NCBI GenBank assembly: GCA_009746045.1
Contig: RPFO01001081.1
Location: 1 to 50,447 of the forward strand
Reading direction: 5' to 3'
DNA length: 50,447 nucleotides
Source: Mesostigma viride
Taxonomy: Eukaryota > Streptophyta > Mesostigmatophyceae > Mesostigmatales > Mesostigmataceae
Positions 1-11,360 of the stretch are shown here, in pieces; the first letter of the stretch is position 1; every line of letters begins with the position of its first letter. The notes beneath the pieces are model-generated. The model was not told the DNA's origin and did no database searches. It saw only the letters and a program-made list of their open reading frames with translations. The position numbers were made by a program, and so were the translations under genes.

Positions 1-2
1 AT

Positions 3-2337
3 CGATTCCTTGCATTTTGGGAGAAGGCCGTCATCATCACGCGCAATGTCGCCTACCTCTTAAAGTCCGAAGGTCTTGCCAATCACCTAAGGATTCCGAG
101 AAAGGATCTGATGGATAGCAAAATCGATCTAGTGGATCTCCTCGACAAAACCGCTCCGAACTTCAGCATGAAGGGTTCGCACGGCCTTCTGGACAAGGAC
201 TTGTATCTCCACTATCAAAAAAAAGATGGAAGGAGGGGAAGGGAAGAAGGAGGCGGTGGTTGAGGCGAAGGAGAAAGTTGCAGGAAAGGGGGGGAGAAGG
301 TGGAAGAGAAGTGCTGAGCCGATTGAGTATAACTGGCGCAGCATTTCCTGGGATAAGATGACCGTCTGGTATTCTTCTCATAGTCTCCCTAAAGGCGGCC
401 CTGACAGGAAGAAGGCATTTGTGAGGAGGGTGGCGGCGGAGGTGGCGGTGGGCGACGGTGAGGGCTTCCCATCCACTTTCGCGAGGCAAGACGATGGCCT
501 GACGCCACTACCGTGCTGTAGAATCCTGAATTTGGATGGTGAGTTCGGCCGCAAGTGGACGTCCTTCAAGGACTTCTGGTGGGGTGACCATGACCTCTTT
601 ATGGTTCCTCCAAAAAAGACAACTGTCGAACGAGCTTCCGGTTACCACAGGAAGCTTATCGAGCTAGCGACGCAGTTTTTCGAGGAGTTGCGTCCCATCG
701 TGGTCGTTTTTGGCGGAAAGAAGTCATTGGATGGCTTCGAAGACTTACTGGTTCGGATGGGGAAGATGCCTGACGTCTCGTGGACGTCATTGGCGAAGAA
801 GAGGAAGGCTGAGGATGACGCGGAAGGAGATTCGGATGGGGACGAGGGAGGCGAGGGACAGGGAAAGGAAGGAGGGTCGACTCGCAGAGCGACGTCTACG
901 GGGGGAGAGAAGTCGTCACCGCAGAAGACGTCTAAGGGGGGAGAGAAGTCGTCACCGCAGAAGACGTCTAAGGGGGGAGAGAAGTCGTCACCGCAGAAGA
1001 CGTCTAAGGGGGGAGAGAAGTCGTCACCGCAGAAGACGTCTAAGGGGGGAGAGAAGTCGTCACCGCAGAAGACGCGGGACAAAGGGAAGGGTGGGCAGCG
1101 GCCGTCTGTCCAGCCGCAGCCGGAGTCACACCCTTCCAAAAAGCTTCGAAAGGCAGTTGTTCAAATCTCGGACGACGAAGATGAAGCTGAGCCTGGCGCT
1201 TCTGCCCGGCCTGTCGCTCCTTCCGCGCCTACGCGCGTTTCAAAGTATCCCAAGAAAGAGCTTCGAAGGCAGCCAGTCGAGTCATCATCATCCTCCTCCT
1301 CCGAGGAGGAGGAGGAGGAGGGGGAGGAGGGGGAGGAGGGGACGAGGGGGAGGAGGGGAGGAGGGAGGAGGGGGAGGAGGGGAGGAGGAGGAGGAGGAGG
1401 AGGAGGAGGAGGAGGAGGAGGAGGCGGAGGAGGAGGAGGAGGAGGAGGAGGAGGAGGAGGAGGAGGAGGAGGAGGAGGAGGGGGAGGAGGAGGAGGACGG
1501 GGATGACGACGAGGAGGAGGAAGATGGAGGGAGGCGAAGGGGTGATGGAAGGGCAAGGGGTGGAGGGGCAGGAGGGTCAACTCGCAGAGCGACGTCTGAG
1601 GGGAGGAAGAAGCCTGCCGCGCCCTCCAAGTCTTCCGGCTCGTCTCGACCCAAGACAGCTGCTACTCGAGCTCCGAAAGGAATAACAAAGGGTGAGGAAA
1701 TCGCTGTTTTGGTCGTGGCATGTATCCTGAATTTTTTTTTTAATTCGTTTGCAATCTATCTACGTTGACTTTAGTCCGTCGTTGATGTGCCGATTGGTTA
1801 CGCGCAGGTAATGATGTGGTGCGGGCGAACGCTGCGGTGGGCTTCGGTCCTGCAGCTAAACTTGCTGCTCAGTCTGAAGGGGTGGAAGCGAATGCGCAGA
1901 GCCAAGAGCCTTATGAGAAGCCTACGCTGTGGATGAGACTTATGGACGGGGAACAGAAACACGGAGCACCGGAGTGCTTCTGGATTGATGGGTGGGCCGA
2001 GAACACCATGAGACGGGCCAATGCGAGTAGGGAAAAGCAAAAGTATACCAAGTTACAGGAGGTGAAGTTGTACGGGCAGGTAGGTGGATACGATCGGAAA
2101 TGGAGGGACGTTTGCATGAAGTTTTTTCCAGAAGAGACAGAGGGCGGAAAGTTGCATCGGGGCAAGTTCTGGATGCCTTTGGACTATGTGAAGAAGGTGG
2201 TGACTCTGATGGACGGAAAGAGTTGGAATGATGTGGCAAAGTGGGCACCTGCGATGTCCATCGATCCAAAGAGGAAGAAGTCCAAAACAGAAGAGCAGAA
2301 ATTGGAAGCAGAAGCAAGGAGCAAGAATAAGAAGTGA
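3..2337 (+). CDS. Two-exon gene of unknown function, 5' partial, with two frame breaks
   Basis: The product is not recognised. An open frame runs from the window edge (codons from base 3, residues such as FWEKAVIITRNVAYLL) to an A8 run at 217-224. One A fewer would continue it into the frame starting ATG at 226. That frame holds a basic/aromatic region (SISWDKMTVW, FWWGDHDLF), a Lys/Ser/Glu-rich linker with five 12-residue repeats, and an acidic tract. Inside the GGA tract the sensible frame moves from frame 1 to frame 2: the phrase GGSTRRATS occurs in frame 1 before it and in frame 2 after it. Exon 1 ends at 1691. Exon 2 (1808-2337) encodes about 177 residues with KLYGQVGGYDRKWRDV and a Lys-rich tail, ending in TGA. 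The low-complexity acidic linker between two conserved-looking ends suggests a nuclear or DNA-binding protein, by inference only. It may be a pseudogene, or the breaks may be slippage or assembly errors. Confidence 0.55.
897..1074 (+). repeat. 36-bp in-frame tandem repeat, five copies
   Basis: Five nearly identical 36-bp units each encode GGEKSSPQKTSK. The unit is a multiple of three, so copy-number change keeps the frame. Confidence 0.9.
1303..1500 (+). repeat. (GGA)n trinucleotide tract inside a coding exon
   Basis: The sequence is imperfect GGA repeat, reading poly-Glu, poly-Gly or poly-Arg by frame. The acidic frame before it and the acidic frame after it differ by one base, so an indel in this tract appears to have shifted the gene. 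Confidence 0.9.
1692..1807 (+). other. Spliceosomal intron of the first gene
   Basis: The 5' site is AAGG|GTGAGG and the 3' site is ACGCGCAG|GT, giving 116 bp. Exon 1 in frame 2 ends with one base of a codon. Joining that base to the first two bases of exon 2 makes GGT and continues directly into the long downstream frame with no stop. Without splicing, the exon-1 frame runs into a hydrophobic nonsense tail that ends at 1768. Confidence 0.7.
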
Positions 2338-2814
2338 CGTTCGAAGACTTTATTTTATGTTGGACGAGTCTTTAGTAAATTCAGTCGACTCCGTCTCAAG
2401 TGCGACGAATGTATCCATGATATTCTTCAATGAAACAATGCAATTTCACGCTAATGTAAAGTTTTTATGTCACACGAGACTTACAATGAGATAAATACCC
2501 ACAAATTGTAATATTTACGTGAAATTTATACGTTCGCAAGCCAAAATTCAAGATTTTTGCCTCAAAATTGAAGGAAAAGTGTCACACACTTGGCTTGGAC
2601 CGCGGAACATTCGAAGTGGGCCCGGCCCCCCGGTGGAGCACACGGGGGACGGCACGGCGCCGGTAAGCCTTGATCGACCGCTGGTTGGCCCACAATGTTT
2701 CCTTGACAGGTGGGGCTCGTGCCCCCCCCCCCCCGGGGCTTCACCCCGAGACGGCCGCCCGTCTCGGGGTCGCCGGACCCCCGCCGCCGCCGGCGCTCCC
2801 CTCCTCGGCCGCAG
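2338..2814. other. Intergenic stretch with a strong GC hairpin
   Basis: No gene is seen here. An A/T-rich stretch follows the first gene, then from about 2610 it becomes very GC-rich with a run of C at 2722-2734. A perfect 12-bp inverted repeat (ACCCCGAGACGG at 2743-2754 and its complement at 2759-2770, loop CCGC) sits just before the LINE fragment. Confidence 0.5.
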
Positions 2815-3663
2815 ACTACCAAGTCCCCGCCTAAGTTGCAGGAGGGCTGCCTTGCCACCGACGACGTCGTCCACCCCTTCACCTTGAAGGAATTGGACGG
2901 CGCCCTTGCTCGCCTGCGATACGACGCGGCGGTCAGTGCCGACCACCTTTCGGCTGAGCTGCTGAAGACCCCTGACCCGGCGGTGAGGGATCTTCTGCTG
3001 GCGTTCTGCAACCGTGTCCTGCTCTCTGACCGAGCCTCCGGCTCAGTGCTGAGTGGCAGACGGCCATCCGCGTCATGCTGTACAAGAAGGGCTCTGTTGC
3101 TGACCCCGGTAACTACCGGGGTGTCTGCCTCCAGAGCGCCGCGCTGAAGGTCTTCATGCGCATGATGCTGCACAGGCTCCGCGCCGCGCTGGACCCACAC
3201 CTGGGTGAGTCTCAGATGGGTTTCCGTCGTGGTCGTAACACTGTCATGGCTGTGTTTGTCGCGCGCCGGTTGATGGAGGAGGTGCGTCGCCTTTGCCCTG
3301 ACAGTTTGCCGCTGGTCTTCATTTTTGTTGACTATATCAAGGCCTTTGACACGTCGGTCCTCTGGGAGGCTCTTTGGGCTATCCTAGCTCTGGATCGGGT
3401 GCCACCATGCAGCGTTTATTGCTGCCATTCGTCGACTGTATGAGGGCTCACAGGCAGTAGTGCGGACTGCGGAAGGCACCACCCCACCATTCCCCCTTCA
3501 CCACGGGGTGTGGCAAGGTTGTGTCCTGTCCCCATACCTGTTCATTATTGTCGTGGATCACGTCATGCGCCGGGCACGTGCGCGCTTTACTGCTCTTAAG
3601 GGGTTCGAGCCAGGCTTGGACATCCTTAACGAGCGCGAGCACGGCGGGGTTAATGTGTTCTAG
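2815..3663 (+). pseudogene. Broken LINE (non-LTR) reverse transcriptase fragment
   Basis: Three pieces in three frames read as one non-LTR reverse transcriptase. The first (to about 3045) contains TLKELDGALARLRYD. The second (about 3048-3408) has MLYKKG, NYRGVCLQS, GFRRGRNT and the catalytic motif A as FVDYIKAFD. The third (3415-3663) has motif B as GVWQGCVLSPYLF, followed by VVDHVMRRA. One-base shifts separate the pieces near 3045 and 3410. The catalytic YADD-type motif C is absent, because similarity stops at about 3640 just before it would appear. No endonuclease is visible upstream. This is a dead, internally truncated copy and cannot encode active enzyme. Confidence 0.85.
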
Positions 3664-3970
3664 ACGGTTCGAGAAGCCCGTCCCCGCGGACCTCACGTCA
3701 TGCCTGGTTGGCAGCGCCAGGCGCAGCCGCCAACGGGGACGAAGGGACAAAATAGGCAAGGCACGAGCTATGCCAGGAGTCCGGACCTTGTATCGTAATT
3801 TACCACGTTGCTCTACAGATTATTTACCATCGCTTAATCCTGGAGTGTAACCCTAAGCACACCTGGAATTGTACTACATTTTTCAAATTGTACTTCAGTT
3901 TTGAAAGTTGCATTTTCATGCATTTAAAGTTTCAACTAAAGTCTTTGAGGAAAAAAAAGTTCGTCGGCGG
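3664..3970. other. Unassigned sequence after the LINE fragment
   Basis: No gene is seen. It is T/A-rich from 3790 onward and may be LINE-derived tail sequence, but no poly-A or target duplication could be fixed. Confidence 0.3.
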
Positions 3971-4758
3971 CCGGCACACCGGCACACCGGCACACCGGCA
4001 CACCGGCACACCGGCACACCGGCACACCTCAAATTGCATGTATGCACACACCTTTGCACATGCAATTGTTATCCATGGGATTTATGTAGGTGGATGGGTC
4101 ATGCAAGGGTTACCTAGATGCTCATGACACCGTGGCACCGTGGCATCGTGCCACCGTGCCACCGTGCCACCGTGCCACCGTGCCACCTCAAAAGTTGCAT
4201 ATAAACACACATATTTGCACATACAATGGTTATCCATTGGGATTTATCAAGGGTAATGGGTCATGCAAGGGTTACCTAGACATGCTCATGACACCGTTGC
4301 ATCGTGGCATCGTGCCACCGTGCCACCGGCACACCGGCACACCGGCACACCGGCACACCGGCACACCGTTGCACCTCAAATTGCATATAAACACACACCT
4401 TTGCACATGCAATTGTTATCCATGGGTTTTATGTAGGTGGATGGGTCATGCAAGGGTTACCTAGATGCTCATGACGTACACCATGGCACCGTGGCATCGT
4501 GCCACCGTGCCACCGTGCCACCGTGCCACCTCAAAAGTTGCATATAAACACACATATTTGCACATACAATGGTTATCCATTGGGATTTATCAAGGGTAAT
4601 GGGTCATGCAAGGGTTACCTAGACATGCTCATGACACCGTGCCACCGTGCCACCGTGCCACCGTGCCACCGTGCCACCGTGCCACCGTGCCACCGTGCCA
4701 CCGTGCCACCGTGCCACCGTGCCACCGTGCCACCGTGCCACCGTGCCACCGTGCCACC
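3971..4758 (+). repeat. 8-bp minisatellite blocks separated by two alternating spacers
   Basis: Blocks of CACACCGG or CCACCGTG octamers (about 6 to 15 units each) alternate with spacers of about 100 bp. The spacers come in two types, A (4029-4130 and 4373-4476) and B (4187-4295 and 4531-4634), ordered A-B-A-B. The result is a dimeric higher-order repeat of roughly 340 bp. The last block (4635-4758) is the longest. The layout superficially recalls a CRISPR array, but the short unit is the repeated block and the spacers are themselves repeated. Confidence 0.9.
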
Positions 4759-6872
4759 TCCACAACGGTATGAAAGTGCCAAAAAATGCCCTTATAAGCC
4801 CTACATGGAGCAAATTGAGTCCAAACATGCTAGATATTGGTAGGCAGCATGTCCAGGACACCAGTAGAAGGAATTTGACTTTCCAGAATTTTCCGACATC
4901 GGTTGGTCTATTTTTGGCATGTCTATTTTCAGCAACTTTCCAGATTTTAAGGGGAGGGTCCCATGGAATTGTATCAAAACTGAAGCCCCCTAATAACTAC
5001 AGAAATGCAACTGACAACCACTGAATGATGTTTGGGGACCATAAACATGATGTTTGGGCATGCATACCACCACTTGTTGGGGGTACTACCCGCAGCCATA
5101 CACCGGCTATGAGCTAAAAATAGAAAAAAACGCTGTCCGGGGCACATCTTGCCCAGAACAGTGGGAGAACCAGTTGCATGAAAAAAGTACACCCATATAA
5201 AAATGTCATGGGACATGGTTTCTACCTAATTGGATCAACAAAATCAGCACATCCCTTTGAGTTATTAATTTTTGGGCCAAAAATACGCTTTTTTAGGCGG
5301 GGCGTCCCCATACACACTCATAACACATCAATTAGGCCTAAAAAGTAATAGTCGAATTCTGTCATGACCATAGAAGGCACTACCAAAGTTTGGTGGCATT
5401 CTGAGCTCAGCTGTAGCAGTTATTAATTTTGGCAGTTGGCCACCTGTGCAGACGCTAAGGAAGGCATTAGTGAGTATTAAGGCACACTAACACTTCCTAT
5501 GCCATCCAAAAGGCTCCTGACCATGCCCAATTCGACCACAATGTACAAGGAGGTGGCTGGGCACGTCATGTGCCCTTGCCTTACCTTGACACGGGCAACC
5601 TGTTGCGTGTGTGCACAACAATGAGGCAGGTAGCTCTACATGCCTAGCCGACACTTCTAAAGCATATTCCAGGTTTATGGTGTGGGCATCATCCCAAAAC
5701 CAAGCTCAAACACACCCTAGAAAGCCATATCCACTAATTGCCCAACAAGGGTAACAACAGACAGTCCACAGAGAAAGCAGAATTGTCATACATGCTGATT
5801 GCCAAGGCTTCTCACCATGGTTACCTTGCCTTGCCAGCATATGAATTAGGGCTCTCCCATTTTAGTGGGAGAAAGGCCGACAAGACAACCATAACCCCTA
5901 CCTACGTGCAGTTCCACCCATGCAGTATGCCCCTCAGAAAAACCACTGCCACCTTTCTTTCCAGCGCAATTGTTTGGCAAGAAAGAAACTCAAGCTTGTG
6001 AGCCTCTAACCACAATGAAGCCTCTGCTAAGAAAGGCCGCGTCAATATTCACACAAAACTGAGTGCTGTTAGCAATCTCCTTCCAAGAAACCACTCAGCA
6101 AATCCCTGACAACTTGACGATATGCCACGGTCACGCTTTGACACGTCCCAGCCATGCAACGTACATAAAAACCACTGAAAGGTGCCAGGAATCTGGCGAT
6201 GCGCAGCACGGAATGGCATTATACCTGGCGCTAACTGCACGGAAAAAAGCCGAAAACTTGCGTTGATAACCCATCAAGGAAGCGAAACATTCATAGGGTC
6301 ACGTTGATCACACGATCGTACCATTACCGGCATTGTCCTTCGCCCAGCGGCGCAAGAAAGAACAACCTTCCATGGAATAATAAGACGCGCATCCCGCGAG
6401 CCTGGAGAGTGTCTTACCGATCATGACGGAAATCTTGCCGAAACCCAGCAAATTTTTTAAAGCTTTACCAATAACAATTTAAACGCATCCTTGACGCTAG
6501 GTAAAGCCCATAAAACCTGACCATCACCGCCGCCAGCGTGCATTCTAATTTATTCCTCTCGACGAAAACATCAGATTGGACCCCCGTGGCGATGGTCATC
6601 AATAAAATCATCGACACTGCAAAAAACGCGAACTCCGCTACGAAGTAGTATCATTTACTCATCGTCTTTAAGATTCGCTCAGTTTCTCTGCATTCCGCGA
6701 GCTATCTTTTTCTACTCTGCCTGAAAGCACGTCGCCATGGCCAGCTCCGGTAGGGGTGCGCGCACCGTGCACCACTTTTTCACGGTACGGACGGGTACCG
6801 CGAATTTTTCGGCGCCAAAAATATTCGCGCCGGGACCGTCCCCTTAATATAAACAAATCCTCATAATCGCTT
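4759..6872. other. 2.1 kb with no supportable gene
   Basis: Both strands carry only short frames without recognisable motifs. The longest plausible one (5738-6001) has no similarity I can name. Composition is balanced and no tandem structure was seen. Confidence 0.4.
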
Positions 6873-7331
6873 CCATCGCTGGTGCTTCCATCGCTGGTTC
6901 ATTATCCCCTACATGTAAAGACCATCGGGCATTCTGGAGTACAATTTGGTGGTGTGCCGGTGTGCCGGTGTGCCGGTGTGCCGGTGTGCCGGTGTGCCGG
7001 CCAGTGATTGGCCCGTTGCTGATTTGCTGACATGCAGCCTAATAAAAATTGGCCGCAAATTCGTCCGGTCGCACGTGGGCACAAGATTTGCGGCCAATTT
7101 TTACTAGGCTGCATATCAGAAAATCAGCAACGGGCCAATCACTGGCCGGCACACCGGCACACCGGCACACCGGCACACCGTGCCACCACCAAATTGTACT
7201 CCACCGGTGTGCGGCGTGGGACACAACAACAACAACAACAATGGCGGCGTGCCACCACCATTAATTTTGTACTCCGTGCCACCACCATTTGGTCTTTACA
7301 TGTAGGGGATATCGGAAAGCACCAGCGATGG
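6873..7331. repeat. Foldback element: long imperfect inverted repeat carrying octamer minisatellites
   Basis: The outer arms match in reverse complement: CCATCGCTGGTGCTT near 6873 with its complement ending at 7331, and CCCCTACATGTAAAGACC at 6906-6923 with its complement at 7290-7307. Inner arms of about 65 bp (6998-7063 against 7086-7150) are almost exact complements around a loop of about 22 bp. Both arms contain the GGTGTGCC/GGCACACC octamer block. The left arm carries about 10 extra bases. A hairpin-forming or MITE-like foldback transposon is likely. No clean target duplication was identified. Confidence 0.8.
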
Positions 7332-7561
7332 AAAAGGACGCAGTAGCCCCACCAGACACAATGGATCCCGGCCATGAACCACCGGGGCAAGAGAACCAGA
7401 CAAAGGATACAGGCCCTGTATCCGTGACAGGTGTAGATGATGAAGAAAGGAAGAAAATGCAAGCGGCCGTGTATCACAGGGGCGCAGTGAATGAACTTGA
7501 GAGAATACTTGCCTCTGGTGCTTCGGATGATGAAGCCGACCGTGTCACTGGGAAATCTGAG
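7328..7561 (+). CDS. Possible first coding exon, ankyrin-like end
   Basis: ATG at 7328 opens 78 codons rich in charged residues. They end in a stretch (KMQAAVYHRGAVNELERILASGAS) that resembles the start of an ankyrin repeat, with a paired Gly and a LASGA turn. The exon closes at codon-phase 0 on GAG|GTAAAT, a good 5' splice site; without splicing the frame stops at 7573. No following exon could be linked with confidence, because the downstream DNA is a tandem duplication and then microsatellites. The ATG lies at the very edge of the foldback element, so that element would form its 5' flank. The call could be a chance ORF. Confidence 0.35.
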
Positions 7562-7592
7562 GTAAATTTATGACAGGGGAAATCCGGCTGTT

Positions 7593-7757
7593 ATTTTACT
7601 AAAGGTATATTACAATAAGTGCAGTTCTTGGCGTTTGGAATCATGACATTGCTTGTGCTATTGCTCTTGAATTGCATTTTACCAAAGGAATATTACAATA
7701 AGTGCAGTTCTTGGCGTTTGGAATCATGACATTGCTTGTGCTATTGCTCCTGAATTT
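7593..7757 (+). repeat. Two-copy tandem duplication, period 83 bp
   Basis: The block containing TACAATAAGTGCAGTTCTTG at 7611 recurs at 7694 with only a few differences over about 80 bp. It lies in the putative intron after the preceding exon. Confidence 0.85.
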
Positions 7758-7976
7758 AAGTGCCCGCACCCCGCCGGCGCACCCCGGCGAACAAGACAAA
7801 GCGCACCGTTACCCCCCTAGGCCCATCGCTGCCGTCGCCGGGCGGCAAGTTGGGGAGGCGGCTCCTTCTCCCTTTTCTGGTGTCTGTTGCATCATTTTGA
7901 ACCCCTGACCAACGGAGGCATGTTAATGAACGAGTGGATGCATGCATGAATGAACGGATGCATGAATGATGGGGGA

Positions 7977-8108
7977 AGGGAGGGAGGGAGGGAGGGAGGG
8001 AGGGAGGGAGGGAGGGAGGGAGGGAGGGAGGGAGGGAGGGAGGGAGGGAGGGAGGGAGGGAGGGGGAGGGAGGGAGGGAGGGAAGGCATGACTGTGTGTG
8101 TGCTTGCC

Positions 8109-8140
<32 letters not shown>

Positions 8141-8161
8141 TGTGTGCGTGCGTGCGTGGCA

Positions 8162-8211
<50 letters not shown>

Positions 8212-8457
8212 AGCGTGGCAGCGTGCGTGCGTGGCAGCGTGCGTGCGTGCGTGCGTGCGTGCGTGGTTATATGGGTGGGTGGGTGGGTGGGTGGGTGGGT
8301 GGGTGGGTGGGTGGGTGGGTGGGTGGTGGGTGGGTGGGTGGGTGGGTGGGTGGGTGGGTGGGTGGGTGGGTGGGTGGGTGGGTGGGTGGGTGGGTGGGTG
8401 GGTGGGTGGGTGGGTGGGTGGGTGGGTGGGTGGGTGGGTGGGTGGGTGGGTGGGTGG
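7977..8457 (+). repeat. Three consecutive tetranucleotide arrays
   Basis: The arrays are (GGGA)n at about 7977-8083, (GTGC)n at about 8099-8265 with a few GCA interruptions, and (GTGG)n at about 8272-8457. The strand is strongly G-rich throughout. The GGGA and GTGG arrays have G-quadruplex or triplex potential, and the GTGC array has Z-DNA potential. ORFs that cross them are artefacts of repetition. Confidence 0.95.
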
Positions 8458-8671
8458 GGAAGGTGTGCTTTTTATTATGATGATTAGCTAAGTTACGTGT
8501 GTGTTGTTGATGTACATGTTGACGTTGTATCATGGGCGTGTGCCCCTAAGTCTGCCTTCCTGCAATATCACATAATATATCATCTAGATGTGTTGTTGGG
8601 AACCTGACTATATATCCCAAACTGGAAGGGTTGACATTCAACTATGGGATGAAACCCACGAAAAACAATTA

Positions 8672-9935
8672 CTAGGAACTGCCATTTTTGTGCTATGTTT
8701 GCTAGCATCTGTCACCTATTTGTCATGCAAACAGTCTGAATTTCTTGTGGGCAGTTAACATAGATGTTTTTATGAGCTGTGCAATTTTCTAGGCTTAACT
8801 GAGTTCATTGATATAGGCACCCATGTGTTGGAACCCTTGGAAAACCAAGAAAAACTGCATTTGGGGGGTATTTATGCTAGCATTTGTCACCTATTTGTCA
8901 TCCAACCAGCCTGAAACTTTGTGTGCATGCTGCTTGGGATGTGTTTAGAACATGTGCAAAGTCCCAGGCCCAACTGAGCTCTATTGGTGTCCTTATGTAT
9001 GCATATGTGTGATAAAACCCTTGGAAAACCAAGAAAAACTGCATTTGGGGGGTATTTATGCTAGCATTTGTCACCTATTTGTCATCCAACCAGCCTGAAA
9101 CTTTGTGGGCATGCTGCTTGGGATGTGTTTACAACATGTGCAAAGTCCCAGGCCCAACTGAGTTCATTTGGAGTCATTATGTATGCATATGTGTGATAAA
9201 ACCCTTGAAAAACCAAGAAAAACTGCATTTGGGGGTATTTATGCTAGCATTTGTCACCTATTTGTCATCCAACCAGCCTGAAACTTTGTGGGCATGCTGC
9301 TTGGGATGTGTTTACAACATGTGCAAAGTCCCAGGCCCAACTGAGTTCATTTTGAGTCATTATGTATGCATATGTGTGATAAAACCCTTGGAAAACCAAG
9401 AAAAACTGCATTTGGGGGGTATTTATGCTAGCATTTGTCACCTATTTGTCATCCAACCAGCCTGAAACTTTGTGGGCATGCTGCTTGGGATGTGTTTACA
9501 ACATGTGCAAAGTTCCAGCTCCAACTGAGTTCATTTGGAGTCATTATGTATGCATATGTGTGATAAAACCCTTGAAAAACCAAGAAAAACTGCATTTGGG
9601 GGTATTTATGCTAGCATTTGTCACCTATTTGTCATCCAACCAGCCTGAAACTTTGTGGGCATGCTGCTTGGGATGTGTTTACAACATGTGCAAAGTTCCA
9701 GCTCCAACTGAGTTCATTTGGAGTCATTATGTATGCATATGTGTGATGAAACCCTTGAAAAACCATGAAAAACTGCATTTGGGGGGTATTTATGCTAGCA
9801 TTTGTCACCTATTTGTCATCCAACCAGCCTGAAACTTTGTGGGCATGCTGCTTGGGATGTGTTTACAACATGTGCAAAGTCCCAGGCCCAACTGAGTTCA
9901 TTTGATGTCTTTATATATGCATACATGCCGGAAAG
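8672..9935 (+). repeat. Satellite array, 183-184-bp unit, about seven copies
   Basis: The anchor TGCATTTGGGG occurs at 8856, 9040, 9224, 9407, 9591 and 9774, giving a period of 183-184 bp. A more diverged copy precedes (about 8672-8855), and the last copy decays after 9900. Neighbouring internal copies are nearly identical. The unit length is close to nucleosome spacing and typical of plant-type satellites. The frame through the array stays open for about two units at a time but shows no protein-like features. Confidence 0.9.
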
Positions 9936-10120
9936 TGCTGAAAATACGGTATTTTTTGCTAGCAAATGTCACCATGTTACCATGCTGCCGACGCCCAAAA
10001 ATTTTTTGGACCACATGGCATCATAAGATATTAGAGGTCAAACTGACCATTAATTATTCCTTCTCCAAATAATTTCCAGGGGAAGAAAATGGGTTTTCGG
10101 AGTGATGCGTGTGTCAAGAA

Positions 10121-10670
10121 ATGTCACGGTGGCACGGTGGCACGGTGGCACGGTGGCACGGTGGCACGGTGGCACGGTGGCACGGTGGCACGGTGGCACG
10201 GTGGCACAGTGGCACCCCACGTTGGGCAGTGCTTGTGGGCAATATAACATTAGTATTGGACGTTAGGTTACCTTGTGACACCATACAAAATCATAAAGTG
10301 GTAGTTTTATGGTGGCATGGTGTGCCGGTGTGCCGGTGTGCCGGTGTGCCGGTGGCACAGTGGCACCCCACGTTAGGCAGTGCTTGTGGACATTATAACA
10401 TTAGTATTGGACGTTAGGTTACCTTGTGACACCATACAAAATCATAAAATGGTAGTTTTATTGTGGCATGGTGTGCCGGTGTGCCGGTGTGCCGGTGTGC
10501 CGGTGTGCCGGTGTGCCGGTGGCACAGTGGCACACCACGTTAGGCAGTGCTTCTAAACCCTAAAGATTAGTATTGGACGTTAGGTTACCTTGTGACACCA
10601 TACAAAATCATAAAATGGTAGTTTTATGGTGTGCCGGTGTGCCGGTGTGCCGGTGTGCCGGTGTGCCGGT
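10121..10670 (+). repeat. Octamer block plus three-copy higher-order repeat
   Basis: About eleven (GGTGGCAC) units at 10121-10206 are followed by three copies of a unit of about 150-170 bp (starting near 10207, 10352 and 10524). Each consists of a unique part (ACATTAGTATTGGACGTTAG onward) and a (GGTGTGCC) octamer block. The octamers are the reverse complements of those at 3971-4758. Confidence 0.9.
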
Positions 10671-11063
10671 GTCAAAACATGATGAGACACTTACCTCCTA
10701 GCTTTGGACCTAAGGGAGGTACAAAATAACAAAGTTGAAAAAAAGTCAATTTGTACTTGTGCTGTAGTACAATTCCAGGTGTGCCTAGGGTAATCCTCCT
10801 GTGGGCTCGAGTGTGAATCCCTCGCCTACTGGGTGTAAGTCTTCCCGCATTGCAGAGTGTTTTAATCTGTGTGGTAACATTGTAATGTACGAAACCGGTT
10901 GTCCGGGTTTGAGCTTATTATTCGTATTGTGTGACAAGTATTCTTAAGCCACCATCGTGCGATGTGACGCATAGGAAGTCAAAGGTCTTAATCGCATTCA
11001 TTCTCAATCATTAAGGCGCTATTTTAAATAGCCATACGTGTTAAACCCTTGCCCTTGCCGAAC
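10671..11063. other. No gene seen
   Basis: Both strands contain frequent stops. No repeat or RNA-like fold was found by eye. Confidence 0.35.

Positions 11064-11360
<297 letters not shown>

Noticed and set aside
2519-3200. GC-rich ORFs on the minus strand opposite the LINE fragment
   Set aside because: Pro/Arg-rich shadows of the plus-strand RT; no stop bias is expected at this GC content.
3971-4758. CRISPR-like array
   Set aside because: The short repeated block varies in copy number and the 'spacers' are repeated A-B-A-B; the context is eukaryotic with no cas genes.
7950-8491. Long ORFs through the tetranucleotide arrays
   Set aside because: Repeats of four bases without stops open several frames at once; the peptides are pure repetition.
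9058-9832. Cys-rich secreted protein encoded by the 183-bp repeat
   Set aside because: The frame is open only over about two units and breaks with one-base length changes; the array behaves as a satellite.
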